Positions 52,018-62,243 of a DNA stretch of 64,000 nt are shown here, one piece after another. The notes beneath the pieces are model-generated. The model was not told where the DNA came from. It ran no database searches and worked only from the letters and a program-made list of their open reading frames with translations. Made by a program: the position numbers and the translations under genes. The first letter of the stretch is position 1, and every line of letters begins with the position of its first letter. The stretch comes from Marinobacter lipolyticus (GTDB taxonomy: Bacteria; Pseudomonadota; Gammaproteobacteria; Pseudomonadales; Oleiphilaceae), in NCBI RefSeq assembly GCF_018424605.1, contig NZ_QTKT01000003.1:248001-312000 (forward strand), written 5' to 3'.

Positions 52018-53448
52018 TCACGTCCGGTTCAACCGCCAATCGTCGTAGACCGTCATGGCATGCTCGATCGCGGTGATGAAGTCGGCCCGCAGCCGGTCGT
52101 CGGGCGGACGCTGTTTGCGGCAGCGGTCGAACGCCCGCTGGATCGCCTGCCGGCTGTGGCGGTCCAGGGTCTCCAGCCAGTGGCTGTCCGCGGGCGCCAG
52201 GTCCAGCAGGTCGCGCCCGGCGTGGTTGCGCTGACTGATGTGCCACCAATGATCGACGGCCCGCCCTAATACAACGTAGCCGAACTGGCTGTCCTGTACA
52301 GGGCCGAAGCTGGCGGTTTTCAGGCCATCCTGCAGCGCGCCGATCTTCAGCGCCGGCAGTGCCAGGCGATCGCCGTAGAAATAACTGCCGGCGGCGCCCA
52401 GCAGACCGCCCACCAGCGCCCCGGCGCCCAGGGAATGCCCCAGGGTCAGCGCATCAATGCCGGCGCCGCCGACCGCGCCGGCGCCAAAGCCGGCGGTGGC
52501 CAGGTAGCGCTTGCTCACCGACCAGGCCCGCCGGCTGTCCTCGCTGAACAGATCGTGTTCGTTGTGCCATTCCAGTTCCGCTTCCTGGCGCTGGATGCGG
52601 TTGTGCTGGTACAGGCGCTCGATGGACACGCGCAGTGTCTGTTCCCGTTGACGCTGCCGCTGGTACCAGCGTCGTCGCAGGGTGTCCGCCAGATTGGCGT
52701 CGCTGGTGCCGGCGACCTGATCAAGGGTGAGGGTGCGTCGTTCCTGAAACCCCATCATGTCTTCCAGCGCACGGGCGATCAGCGAGGCCGCATGGCGCTT
52801 GCGCTGCTGACGCTGGCCGGCAAGAAACCGGGTGGCCTCGGCCAGTGGCGCTTCCCAGTCGGGCTCCAGCTGGCCAAACGCCCGTAACAGACCCAGATGC
52901 TGGTCGAACGGCGCACGCACCGCATCGAACCGGCGAACCACCTGGAAGAACTGCCCCAGTGCCGCCTGCCAGGTGTCGCTGTGATCGTCGGTGCCGATGC
53001 TGTTGATCAGTGCCAGGCTGGGGCGGCCGGTCCAGCGCAGGATGGTCATTTCCGCCTCGTGTTCGGCGCTGTAGGGCACCGACCCGTCCACCACGTAAAT
53101 GATGCCGGCGCCGTCGATCAGCGGCGTCAGTAGCTCGCATTCGTCGGAAAAGCGGGGGTCATCCCGATGCTGGGTGACAAAGGCGGCCACGGTTTCGGCC
53201 CGGTCGGAGGCGGACGCGCTGTGAGCCTCGAGCCACGCCAATACCCGGCGGGGGCGCTGGAAGCCAGGGGTGTCCACCAGGGTGTAAAGCGTCTGGCCAT
53301 CCACCGTCAATGGGTATGGCTGGCGCTGGCGGGTGGTCCCCGGCTCCAGGGCAATGGCGATGGCGTCGTTCTGGGACAGGGTGGCGACCACACTGGATTT
53401 GCCCTTGTTGGGGTGGCCGACCACGGCAAACACCGGTGCGCTACCCAT
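52018..53448 (-). CDS. DUF3482-containing GTPase
   Basis: 476 aa. An Era-like G domain at the N-terminus has P-loop GHPNKGKSS, switch region TTRQRQPYP and DTPGF. A long helical region and two or three glycine-rich hydrophobic segments (about 300-360, GAGAVGGAGIDALTLGHSLGAGALVGGLLGAAG) follow, so it probably associates with the membrane. The ATG at 53448 overlaps the stop of the DUF2868 gene by 8 bases; the extra five codons from 53463 are unlikely. Such GTPases typically follow a DUF2868 gene. The function is unknown. Confidence 0.85.
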   Translation of the reverse strand: MGSAPVFAVVGHPNKGKSSVVATLSQNDAIAIALEPGTTRQRQPYPLTVDGQTLYTLVDTPGFQRPRRVLAWLEAHSASASDRAETVAAFVTQHRDDPRFSDECELLTPLIDGAGIIYVVDGSVPYSAEHEAEMTILRWTGRPSLALINSIGTDDHSDTWQAALGQFFQVVRRFDAVRAPFDQHLGLLRAFGQLEPDWEAPLAEATRFLAGQRQQRKRHAASLIARALEDMMGFQERRTLTLDQVAGTSDANLADTLRRRWYQRQRQREQTLRVSIERLYQHNRIQRQEAELEWHNEHDLFSEDSRRAWSVSKRYLATAGFGAGAVGGAGIDALTLGHSLGAGALVGGLLGAAGSYFYGDRLALPALKIGALQDGLKTASFGPVQDSQFGYVVLGRAVDHWWHISQRNHAGRDLLDLAPADSHWLETLDRHSRQAIQRAFDRCRKQRPPDDRLRADFITAIEHAMTVYDDWRLNRT

Positions 53449-54853
53449 GGCTGTGATCCTCACCGCGATAGGGATTGTAAAGCGTCATCTGGGGCTGGCT
53501 GACGTGAACAAACTCCGTGCCCAGCCGTTCCGCGAATCGCAGCCATTGTTGCAGCTGGTGGCGCGGCGGCTCGTCCGCGGCCGCTTCCGCCAGCGGTACA
53601 ATCGCCACGTGACTGGCCGCCGGCCATTGCTCACGGGCCTGTTCCAGAAAGTCCTGCAGCTCTCCGGTGGGCGGCTCCCAGCTGCGGGTCGCGACAATGA
53701 CCGCGGGGCGCGTGATGCGCGCCAGCTGTGCTGCAGCGTTGGCCAGGGTGTCGGCGTCGTCCTGCAGCGAGGCGCGACCACCAGCCCGCAGCACCAGGGT
53801 TTCCGGGCCCCTGAGGGCGTCGGGCAGTTCCGGCTCACCGGCGCCGGCCCAGCAGATGACCAGGTCGCTTTCCGGCAGCGGCCGCAACTGGTTGTGGGTG
53901 GTGATGTCGGGCTGATGTTCGGCGTCGTTGTGTGCGTTGCCGGTGTCCAGGCTCGGGGTCTCCATGCGGTAATGCAGGGCGGTCATGCCGGCGTGTTGGT
54001 GCAGCAACCGTCGGGCCCGCAGGCGCAGATGAAGCTGGCTGGCGCCCGCCAGTACCAGCCGCGGTGCGATCACATAGAACAGCCAGAGCATGGCGACAAA
54101 CAGCCACCAGTCGCCGAGGCGGGCAGGGTTCACACTACTGCTGTCGGTGCCGGCCCGGAAAAAACGGGTGGCGTCCACCAGGGCGGCGTCGGGCACGGCG
54201 GCGGGCCACAGCCAGTGCCACGGTGTGGCGATGGCCTGCACCAGACCGAGGAAACTGCGGTTGTCGGTGTTCAAGGTGGTGCTCCAGCCAAACGCCAGGT
54301 CCTGGATCACCACCAGCACCAGCAGGGTGACCAGCCCGGCAATGCCAAAGGCCACGCCGCCAGCGTGGGCGGCCCGCGCCATCAGCTGCGGCTGCAGCCG
54401 GTTAAGCACGCCGGTGGGCGTACTGGCGGCGAAACGGTTTAGCACCGGGCGCCAGGGTTGCCAGCCGGCCAGGGCCTGAACGCTGGTGAACGCGGCGAGC
54501 AGGCATTGCAGCAACACGAAGCCGAGAATCACGGTGATGTTGATGCGTTGGCCTCCGTCGTAAAACAGCAGGCCCAGCATGGTCAGCGCACCCAACACGG
54601 CGCCGGCGGCCACAAACCCCAGATTGATCTGCCACCAGCGCCGGATCGGCCCGTCGCTGGGGGACTGCCGATTCGGGCCATTGGCCCGGTCCAGGTACTC
54701 CAGCCATTGCCGCGGCCCCGGGGTGAGGCCGTTGTCGCGGCAGGTCAGCGCGAACTTGCGGTCCCGCCGGTGCAGGAACGTCGGCGGCTGTTCCTGGTCA
54801 CGGCGTACCCTGGCGTCAAAATCCAGCAACAGGCGGAGGGGGCTTTCGGTCAT
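53441..54853 (-). CDS. DUF2868 membrane protein
   Basis: 470 aa with four predicted membrane segments in the first 300 residues (about 80-100, 105-130, 180-205, 265-285) and a cytoplasmic C-terminal domain with LVICWAGAGEPELPDAL and RPAVIVATRSWEPPTGELQDFL. This is the DUF2868 layout. It is coupled by an 8-base overlap to the DUF3482 GTPase, and the two are likely partners in an unknown envelope process. Confidence 0.85.
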   Translation of the reverse strand: MTESPLRLLLDFDARVRRDQEQPPTFLHRRDRKFALTCRDNGLTPGPRQWLEYLDRANGPNRQSPSDGPIRRWWQINLGFVAAGAVLGALTMLGLLFYDGGQRINITVILGFVLLQCLLAAFTSVQALAGWQPWRPVLNRFAASTPTGVLNRLQPQLMARAAHAGGVAFGIAGLVTLLVLVVIQDLAFGWSTTLNTDNRSFLGLVQAIATPWHWLWPAAVPDAALVDATRFFRAGTDSSSVNPARLGDWWLFVAMLWLFYVIAPRLVLAGASQLHLRLRARRLLHQHAGMTALHYRMETPSLDTGNAHNDAEHQPDITTHNQLRPLPESDLVICWAGAGEPELPDALRGPETLVLRAGGRASLQDDADTLANAAAQLARITRPAVIVATRSWEPPTGELQDFLEQAREQWPAASHVAIVPLAEAAADEPPRHQLQQWLRFAERLGTEFVHVSQPQMTLYNPYRGEDHSHG

Positions 54854-54936
54854 TCAACATCCCGGTAGCAAGTTCGGTCGATGGTCCCTGTGAGTGTTAG
54901 GATATAGGGATTCCCGCTGCCGATACCAGACATACC

Positions 54937-55299
54937 ATGCCCCATCACCTGATGAATCTCCGCCATGTCCCCGACGACGAAGCCGACGAAATCCGTGAGC
55001 TGTTCGAGTCCCACGGCGTTCGCTATTACGAAACCCCGCCCAGCCGGTGGGGCATCAGCATGGGTGGGTTCTGGGTGCACGATGCCGAGGAAGCCGCCCG
55101 GGCGCGAGAGTTGCTGACCGACTATCAGCGGCGCCGGCTGGAGCGGCAACGGCAGGCGTACGAGCACAGCCTGGCCCAGGGAACAACCGGCGGTTTCTGG
55201 TTCCGGCTGCGACACAAGCCGGTCACCACCCTGGCCGCGTGCCTGGCTATCGTGGTTATTGCCGCCCTGAGCCTGCTGCCGTTTGTGCGGATCGGCTAG
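54937..55299 (+). CDS. DUF6164 family protein
   Basis: 120 aa. The N-terminal half NLRHVPDDEADEIRELFESHGVRYYETPPSRWGISMGGFWV is a small ferredoxin-like domain typical of DUF6164. A basic helix follows, then one C-terminal membrane helix (about 97-117). It is divergent from the DUF2868 gene. Its last 44 bases overlap the end of the esterase gene on the opposite strand. The function is unknown. Confidence 0.85.
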   Translation: MPHHLMNLRHVPDDEADEIRELFESHGVRYYETPPSRWGISMGGFWVHDAEEAARARELLTDYQRRRLERQRQAYEHSLAQGTTGGFWFRLRHKPVTTLAACLAIVVIAALSLLPFVRIG

Positions 55300-56197
55300 T
55301 GACCACCGGCGGCGCAGCGTGCCGCAGCAGAAAGTCCGTGGCCCGGTCCACCGCCTGGCCCGAGGTCAGAAAGCTGGTGATGTGACCGCGCAGGTGCATT
55401 TCATAGAATTCAGTCTCGACACCGTGGTTCTCCAGTTCCTCCCGTAGCCATCGCGCCTGGCGGACCGGCACCAGCATGTCCATGGCGCCATGGAACAGGA
55501 AGAACGGCGGCGCATCCGCCGTGACATGGGCAACCGGCGAAGCCTGGCGATACACCTCCGGCATGTCCGGCTGCTCACCACCGAGGAACTGACGGATCAG
55601 CTTGCCCGACCCGAACGCCCGCAGATCGGCGGGTATGCCCCCGGCCACCACCGCCACCGGTCGCGTGGCCGGCCCGCCGTGGGGAGCATTGAGCTCGCTG
55701 CCGGAACTGGCCACCAGCGCCATCAGCGACACCAGGTGGGCGCCGGAGGAAAACCCGAAAGCACTGATGTTGCCGGTATCGAGCCCGTAACGACGACCGT
55801 TGCGGTGCAACCAGTGCATGGCCACCTGCAGATCGTGCAGTTGCGCCGGAAAGGTGTACTCCGGCGCAAAGCGATAGTCGATGTTCATCACCGCAAAGCC
55901 GCGGCTGGCCAGATCCTCCGCAATGCCGGTCATGTCGTCGCGGGAGCGCCGCTCCCAGCCTCCGCCGTGCACCAGCAGTACCACCGGCTGGTCGCCGCCA
56001 CTGCGGGTTCCGGGCAAGTAGAGATCGGCAGCCAGCGGCTCCGGCCAGTCGTCGGGGGTGTAGATCAGGCTCTTCCGCACCTCGAACTCGGTGTCGGGCC
56101 AGGCTGGCGTGTCGGCCTCCGGCACGCCGTGATGGGTGGCGCACCCTGACAGGCCAATCCAGGCCATGGCTACAAGCACCACGGCTTTGGGGAGCAT
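55256..56197 (-). CDS. Lipoprotein alpha/beta hydrolase (carboxylesterase-like)
   Basis: 313 aa. A signal peptide with lipobox LSGC places it as a periplasmic lipoprotein. The oxyanion motif is VHGGGW, the nucleophile elbow FGFSSGAH (Ser), and the closing His is in HLRGHITSF. It is related to BD-FAE/HSL-type esterases. The frame is open far upstream (to 56623), but that stretch holds sigma-54 elements of the divergent gene, so the ATG at 56197 is used. As neighbour of the oligomer hydrolase it might act on hydroxyalkanoate esters, by position only. Confidence 0.8.
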   Translation of the reverse strand: MLPKAVVLVAMAWIGLSGCATHHGVPEADTPAWPDTEFEVRKSLIYTPDDWPEPLAADLYLPGTRSGGDQPVVLLVHGGGWERRSRDDMTGIAEDLASRGFAVMNIDYRFAPEYTFPAQLHDLQVAMHWLHRNGRRYGLDTGNISAFGFSSGAHLVSLMALVASSGSELNAPHGGPATRPVAVVAGGIPADLRAFGSGKLIRQFLGGEQPDMPEVYRQASPVAHVTADAPPFFLFHGAMDMLVPVRQARWLREELENHGVETEFYEMHLRGHITSFLTSGQAVDRATDFLLRHAAPPVVTSRSAQTAAGSGRQ

Positions 56198-56292
56198 GTT
56201 GTTCACAGTCACTGTTCTCGCTGGTGGAAGCACATTGTTGTCTCTACGGCACAGGGGGCGTGCCGGATGCCTGCAGCGGGCATCCTGGCGCC

Positions 56293-56401
56293 TGTCAGGG
56301 GTTCCGGACGGTGTCCGGGATTCAGGACGCCGGCCCGGAGGCAGGCGCGGCGGCACCCGTAACCGGCTCGACTGGCGCGGAGGCGTCCGGAATTCCGGAA
56401 A
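56293..56401 (+). promoter_or_regulatory. Three activator sites upstream of the oligomer hydrolase
   Basis: Dyads with 6-bp half-sites and a 6-bp spacer: TGTCAG-GGGTTC-CGGACG (56293-56310), TGTCCG-GGATTC-AGGACG (56312-56329) and CGTCCG-GAATTC-CGGAAA (56384-56401). The first two are centred 19 bp apart. The third is centred about 72 bp upstream of the -24 element. They match the sites before the TRAP operon (60117-60197). Confidence 0.65.
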
Positions 56402-56462
56402 AGGCGCTGGTCGAGCCCCGGGCTCATTTCGAATTGAACGGCATTTCAGCAGCTTAGCGGAT

Positions 56463-56478
56463 TGGCACGACATCCGCA
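56463..56478 (+). promoter_or_regulatory. Sigma-54 (-24/-12) promoter of the oligomer hydrolase
   Basis: TGGCACGACATCCGCA: the -24 TGGCAC is perfect and GG-N10-GC spacing is exact; the -12 reads CCGCA instead of TTGCA. Transcription would start near 56490, about 58 bases before the ATG. The remaining part of the 350-bp gap from 56198 shows no other gene. Confidence 0.7.
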
Positions 56479-56547
56479 TGGGGCGGTTCAGGCCGCAACG
56501 CCTGAGGTTCGGCCTGATCGTTAACAACAACAAACAAGGATCGACTG

Positions 56548-58656
56548 ATGAAACGACTGCTGCTATGCACCCTGATCGCGGCCACCGGTGTGGCCTCCGC
56601 CGCCGGCAAGGCCGGCAAGCCACCTTTCAACACCCTGCCCGATTTTATCGTCAGCGACGTTCAGCGCACCCACTATGATGGTCTCACCGACGATCTGCTG
56701 ACCGCCGGCCTGGGCGCTGCCGGCCTGGCCAGCCCCGTTGCTCCCGCGTTCGCCGACAGCCTGAATCCGACACCGCAGGAACTGCGCCGCCTGGCGATTT
56801 ACAACAATTATCGCGCACTGGTGGATACCGTGCCCGGCGGCGGCTACGGCCGTTTCTTCGGGCCCGCCGTGGGCGTGGACGGTGACGGCATGATTGCCGG
56901 GCAGGAGACCCTGGCCCTGATGCGGGTGGACGGCCACGAGGTGCCGGTAACGGTCATGGTCCAGGTACCGGACAGCTTTGATCCCCGTCGCCCCTGTATG
57001 GTTACCGCGCCGTCGTCCGGGTCCCGCGGGGTGTATGGCGCCATCGGCACGGCCGGCGAGTGGGGCCTGAAGAAAGGCTGCGCCGTGGTCTTCAGCGACA
57101 AGGGCACTGGCACCGGGTCTCATAACCTGGTCAGCGACAGCGCCCAGCGACTTGACGGTACGCTCACCACCGCTGATGAACCGGTGCTGTTCCGCGCCGA
57201 TCTGACCGATGCCCAGCGGCAGGACTTCAACCAGCAATGGCCGGACCGGTTTGCCTACAAGCATGCCCATTCCCAGGTCAATCCGGAAAGGGATTGGGGG
57301 ACCCACGTGCTGCAGTCCATTGAGTTCGGCTTCTATGTACTCAACGAAACGTTTGGCCGTGAGCTGGGTAATGGCGAACGTCTGATCACCATTCACCCGC
57401 GCAATACCCTGGTCATTGCCTCCAGTGTCTCCAACGGCGGCGGCGCCTCGGTGCGTGCGGCCGAGCAGGACGAGCGCGGCCTGATTGATGGCGTGGCGGT
57501 GTCCGAGCCCAATGTGAATCCACGGCCGGACCGTTCCTTTACCCTGCGCCAGGGTGACGGTCCGGTGATCGCCGACCACAGCCGCAGCCTGCTGGACTAC
57601 ACCACGGCGCTCGCGGTGTACCAGGGCTGTGCCAATCAGGCGCCGTCGATTCGGGATCTGGCGCCGCTGAACGCCGCCTTCAATCCGCCGGCGGTGGGCA
57701 GGAATATCTGCACCTCGCTGGCGGCCAGGGGGCTGGTCAGCGGCGCCACGGTGGAGCAGCAGGCCACCGATGCGCTGCGCATTCTTAACGAAGAATTCGC
57801 CATCCAGCCCGAGCAGAACCTGCTGGCACCGGTGCATTTCGGGCTGGCGGTTGCCCAGAGCATAGCCATGACCTACGCCAACGCCTACGGCCGTGCCGGC
57901 GTGGAGGACCGGGTATGCGGGCTGAGTCTGGCGGCAACGGACGCCACCGCTGCCGTAACGCCAATTGCGCCAGCCACCGAAGCGGCGCTGTTCTCCGCCA
58001 GCAATGGCATTCCGCCCTCGGCCGGCGTCAACATTGTCTTTGACGATGCACCGGGTCAGCCCACGCACCTGGCCGCGAGCACCTCACCCAGCACCGGCCA
58101 GGCGGACTACGGGCTGGATGCATTGCTGTGTCTGCGCAGCCTGGTCGAGGGCCGCGATCTGGTCGATGGCGGCGCGCTCGATGAGGCCGCGCAAACCCTC
58201 GCCGGCGCCATCGCCGAAGGTGTCGCAGAGGTGCGGGCCTCCGGTGATCTGCAGGGTAAACCCACGGTGTTTGTAACCGGCCGCGCCGACGCAATCCTGC
58301 CGATCAATCACACCTCCCGGCCCTATGTCGGTCTCAACCAGCGGGTCGAGGGCAAGAAGAGTCGGCTGCGGTACTATGAGATTCTCAACGCCCATCACCT
58401 GGATGTGCTGAACGGCTTCCCCGGTATCGCGGAACGTTACGTGCCGCTGCATCATTATTATTTCCAGGCGCTGGATCTGGTGTGGGCCCACCTGACCGAG
58501 AAGCGGCCCTTGCCGCCAAGCCAGGTGGTGCGGGCAGTGCCGCGGGGTGACCTGGCCACCCCGCTGTCGGCGGACAACCTGCCACCCATCCGCCGCCGGC
58601 CAGCGGTGCAGGACCGCATCGTGTTTGCGGAGAACCAGCTCCACATCCCTGATTGA
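56548..58656 (+). CDS. D-(-)-3-hydroxybutyrate oligomer hydrolase
   Basis: 702 aa with a signal peptide ending near ASAAG. Cleaves 3-hydroxybutyrate oligomers from polyhydroxybutyrate breakdown into monomers. Family features include [19 protein letters not shown] at the mature start, [23 protein letters not shown], and the candidate nucleophile region [19 protein letters not shown] near residue 290. The C-terminal [16 protein letters not shown] and NAHHLDVLN supply likely Asp and His of the triad. AAGGA lies 7 bases before the ATG. It is preceded by a sigma-54 promoter and followed by the activator gene. Confidence 0.92.
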   Translation: MKRLLLCTLIAATGVASAAGKAGKPPFNTLPDFIVSDVQRTHYDGLTDDLLTAGLGAAGLASPVAPAFADSLNPTPQELRRLAIYNNYRALVDTVPGGGYGRFFGPAVGVDGDGMIAGQETLALMRVDGHEVPVTVMVQVPDSFDPRRPCMVTAPSSGSRGVYGAIGTAGEWGLKKGCAVVFSDKGTGTGSHNLVSDSAQRLDGTLTTADEPVLFRADLTDAQRQDFNQQWPDRFAYKHAHSQVNPERDWGTHVLQSIEFGFYVLNETFGRELGNGERLITIHPRNTLVIASSVSNGGGASVRAAEQDERGLIDGVAVSEPNVNPRPDRSFTLRQGDGPVIADHSRSLLDYTTALAVYQGCANQAPSIRDLAPLNAAFNPPAVGRNICTSLAARGLVSGATVEQQATDALRILNEEFAIQPEQNLLAPVHFGLAVAQSIAMTYANAYGRAGVEDRVCGLSLAATDATAAVTPIAPATEAALFSASNGIPPSAGVNIVFDDAPGQPTHLAASTSPSTGQADYGLDALLCLRSLVEGRDLVDGGALDEAAQTLAGAIAEGVAEVRASGDLQGKPTVFVTGRADAILPINHTSRPYVGLNQRVEGKKSRLRYYEILNAHHLDVLNGFPGIAERYVPLHHYYFQALDLVWAHLTEKRPLPPSQVVRAVPRGDLATPLSADNLPPIRRRPAVQDRIVFAENQLHIPD

Positions 58657-58711
58657 CGGGCTGCCCAGGTTTTGTACCATGCAAGACACTCTCTCTTGCG
58701 GTAAGCGGACC

Positions 58712-60124
58712 ATGACACAGCTCTTTGCCCAGAATAAGAAGAATGGCCTGACCCGGGAACTGATCGAAGCCCTGTTCCCGATGTTCGAGGAAGCCAGCGC
58801 CGGGGCAATTGCCGTCGATGTGGACAGCCGCATCACCTGGATCAACGCCAGCTACTCGGGGTTGCTCGGGCTGCGGGATCCGTCGGCGGTCATCGGCCGT
58901 TTCGTGCGGGACGTGATCCCGCACACCCGCATGCCCGAAGTGGTGGAAACCGGCAAACCGCTGTTGCTGGATATCATGGAACATCAGAAACAGCAGCTGG
59001 TGGTCACCCGCTTGCCCTACTTCGGTGAGGACGGGGCCATCGTCGGTGCGGTGGCCTTCGTGCTGTACGACGACCTGCAACCGCTGACGCCACTGGTCAG
59101 CAAATACCGGCGGCTGCATCAGGATCTCGCCGCCGCCCGCAAGGCACTGGCGAAGAAGGCCCGGGGTACCCGTTACAGTCTGGGCGACTTCGTCGGCGCC
59201 AGCCCGGCGGCGCTGGAAGTGAAGCGCCGTGCCCGGCTGGCAGCCGGTCGCGATATGCCGGTACTGCTGTTGGGCGAAACCGGGACCGGCAAGGAGGTGT
59301 TGGCCCAGGCCATTCATTCCGTGTCGGCCCGCGCGGACAAGCCCTTTGTCGGGGTCAATGTGGCGGCCATTCCGGACAATCTGCTGGAGGCGGAATTCTT
59401 TGGCGTGGCGCCCGGCGCCTACACCGGCGCCGACCGCCGCACCCGTGAAGGCAAGTTCCAGCTCGCCAATGGCGGCACGCTGTTTCTCGATGAGGTCGGC
59501 GATATGCCCCTGCCGCTTCAGGCCAAGCTGCTAAGGGCGTTGCAGGAAGGCGAGATAGAACCCCTGGGCTCCAACAAGGTGGTGTCGGTGGATGTGCGCG
59601 TTATCGCCGCCACCAGCCGTAACCTCGAGGCCATGATGGCCGAAGGCAGCTTCCGCTCGGACCTCTATTACCGGCTCAATGTGCTGGAAATTCCCATTCC
59701 GCCGCTGCGGGAGCGACTGGCGGATCTGGGCGTGTTGTGTGAGGCACTGCTGGAGGACATCGGCGAGGGCCTGGAGGTGCGCGGCGAGATCACCGATGCG
59801 GCAGTCTCGGCGCTGAGCAGCTACGACTGGCCCGGTAACATCCGTGAACTGCGCAACGTGCTGGAACGGGCGCTGACCATGGGTGAGGAAAACGGCCTGC
59901 TGGATGCCGACGCCATCTTCAAGGTGCTGCCCCGCAATGGCTCCCGTCCCCAGGCGAGCCTGTCGCCGCGCCCGGTTCGGCCATTGGCCCAGGTCATGGC
60001 GGAAGCCGAAGGCCAGGCCATTGAATCGGCCCTGGTGGCCTGTCGGGGCAATCGCACCCGGGCGGCCAAGCTGCTGGGCATTTCCCGTTCGGTCCTCTAC
60101 GAAAAACTGGCCAGAATGTCCTGA
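58712..60124 (+). CDS. PAS / sigma-54-interacting / Fis-type transcription activator
   Basis: 470 aa enhancer-binding protein. A PAS domain (about 20-125, VDSRITWINASYSGLLGL) is followed by a linker and an AAA+ domain (about 160-395) with Walker A GETGTGKE, the sigma-54 contact loop GAYTGA and Walker B LFLDE. A Fis-type helix-turn-helix ends it (GNRTRAAKLLGISRSVLYEKL). Layout and neighbours match PA2005/HbcR, the RpoN-dependent 3-hydroxybutyrate activator of Pseudomonas aeruginosa. ATG 58679 is an alternative start. It likely activates both flanking -24/-12 promoters. Confidence 0.9.
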   Translation: MTQLFAQNKKNGLTRELIEALFPMFEEASAGAIAVDVDSRITWINASYSGLLGLRDPSAVIGRFVRDVIPHTRMPEVVETGKPLLLDIMEHQKQQLVVTRLPYFGEDGAIVGAVAFVLYDDLQPLTPLVSKYRRLHQDLAAARKALAKKARGTRYSLGDFVGASPAALEVKRRARLAAGRDMPVLLLGETGTGKEVLAQAIHSVSARADKPFVGVNVAAIPDNLLEAEFFGVAPGAYTGADRRTREGKFQLANGGTLFLDEVGDMPLPLQAKLLRALQEGEIEPLGSNKVVSVDVRVIAATSRNLEAMMAEGSFRSDLYYRLNVLEIPIPPLRERLADLGVLCEALLEDIGEGLEVRGEITDAAVSALSSYDWPGNIRELRNVLERALTMGEENGLLDADAIFKVLPRNGSRPQASLSPRPVRPLAQVMAEAEGQAIESALVACRGNRTRAAKLLGISRSVLYEKLARMS

Positions 60125-60197
60125 TTTCCGGACAAGTGTTCGGGCATCCGTACAACTCCCTACGACTAAGGTTTCAGGCTGTCCGGTTTTTCGGACA
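60117..60197 (+). promoter_or_regulatory. Three activator sites upstream of the TRAP operon
   Basis: TGTCCT-GATTTC-CGGACA (60117-60134), TGTTCG-GGCATC-CGTACA (60137-60154) and TGTCCG-GTTTTT-CGGACA (60180-60197). The first overlaps the activator stop codon. The first two are centred 20 bp apart. The third is centred about 75 bp before the -24 element, which copies the layout upstream of the oligomer hydrolase. Confidence 0.7.
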
Positions 60198-60261
60198 GTC
60201 TGGCCCGCGCTGTTCTCGCGTTTTAATCCTATCGTTATGATTCATAAGCAATTTATTTGTC

Positions 60262-60277
60262 TGGCACGGCACCTGCA
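60262..60277 (+). promoter_or_regulatory. Sigma-54 (-24/-12) promoter of the TRAP/dehydrogenase operon
   Basis: TGGCACGGCACCTGCA: perfect -24 TGGCAC, GG-N10-GC spacing, -12 CTGCA (one change from TTGCA). Transcription from about 60289 gives a leader of about 160 bases. A hairpin (GGCCTGT ... ACAGGCC with inner TGGC/GCCA, 60392-60419) sits 14 bases before the dctP SD and may stabilise the mRNA. Confidence 0.8.
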
Positions 60278-60447
60278 GATTCTCCGGTGCAGGACGTCAG
60301 AACAACGCAGAAAACAACACTGACGCTCACCGTTGGACCCCAAGACCCTGTCGGTTTTGTTTCCTGCGTTTTCTGGCTGAACTTCAGCCCGGGCCTGTGC
60401 TGGCTGACGCCAACAGGCCAAAGACAACAACAAGAAGGATCATCTTC

Positions 60448-61533
<1,086 letters not shown>

Positions 61534-61553
61534 TCAGAGCCCGATTGCGTGAA

Positions 61554-61579
61554 GCAGGCACCGCCGCGGTGGTGCCTGC
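61554..61579 (+). other. Intercistronic stem-loop between dctP and dctQ
   Basis: GCAGGCACC (61554-61562) and GGTGCCTGC (61571-61579) are perfectly complementary around an 8-base loop with no T-run. Such a hairpin would shield the dctP message from 3' exonucleases or cause partial termination, fitting the higher need for the binding protein than for the permease. Confidence 0.65.
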
Positions 61580-61610
61580 CCTCCCTATCTGTTAAATCCC
61601 CGAGGTTCCC

Positions 61611-62225
61611 GTGACTGAAACGCACGATACGCATGATGCGCCTGCCCCGTCGCTGGCCAGCGACGACCTGCCCTACAACCGCGTGTCCTGGCAGCTCGAC
61701 CGATTCGTGGTGGCCGTGGGCAAGCTCAGTTCCTGGCTGTGGATCGGCGTACTGGTGGTGGTGCTGGCCAACGTGTTTGCCCGCTTCGTCCTGAACGCCG
61801 GTTCGGTGGCGCTGGAGGAGTTGTCCTGGCATCTGTTCGGCGCCGCGATGATGCTGACCCTCGCCTACGCCGTGGTCCGGGATGACCATGTCCGGGTCGA
61901 CGTGTTGCATGAGAAGTTCTCGCCGAAGGCGAAAGCCATCATTGAGCTGGCCGGCCTGGTGTTACTGGCCCTGCCGATTGTCTATCTGATGATTGAGGTG
62001 CTGGTGCCCTACGCCTACAAGGCCTTCGAGCTGAGCGAGCGCTCCCAGGCACCGAGCGGGCTGCCCCATCGTTTTATTTTCAAGAGTGTGTTGCCACTGG
62101 CGCTGATGCTGGTGTGGGTGGCGATGTTCTCCCGTGTGCTGCGCTGCACCACGCTGCTGTTCCGCTTCCCGCGGGAAATCCACGTTCACCGCGATGACCG
62201 CAACGGCGGCCATCCGCACCCCTGA
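61611..62225 (+). CDS. dctQ: TRAP transporter small permease (DctQ family)
   Basis: 204 aa with four membrane helices (about 40-60, 75-95, 115-140, 160-180). WHLFGAAMMLTLAYAVVRDDHVRVDVLHEKFSPKAK is the DctQ signature. GTG start with GAGG 5 bases upstream. It is the small membrane partner of DctM, and the set is encoded in the order P-Q-M. Confidence 0.9.
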   Translation: MTETHDTHDAPAPSLASDDLPYNRVSWQLDRFVVAVGKLSSWLWIGVLVVVLANVFARFVLNAGSVALEELSWHLFGAAMMLTLAYAVVRDDHVRVDVLHEKFSPKAKAIIELAGLVLLALPIVYLMIEVLVPYAYKAFELSERSQAPSGLPHRFIFKSVLPLALMLVWVAMFSRVLRCTTLLFRFPREIHVHRDDRNGGHPHP

Positions 62226-62243
62226 GCAAGAGGCAAAGACGTC

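Noticed and set aside
56198..56623. 142-residue upstream extension of the lipoprotein esterase
   Set aside because: The stretch is Arg/Pro-rich with no conservation signal and covers the divergent sigma-54 promoter and its operators; the lipoprotein signal begins at 56197.
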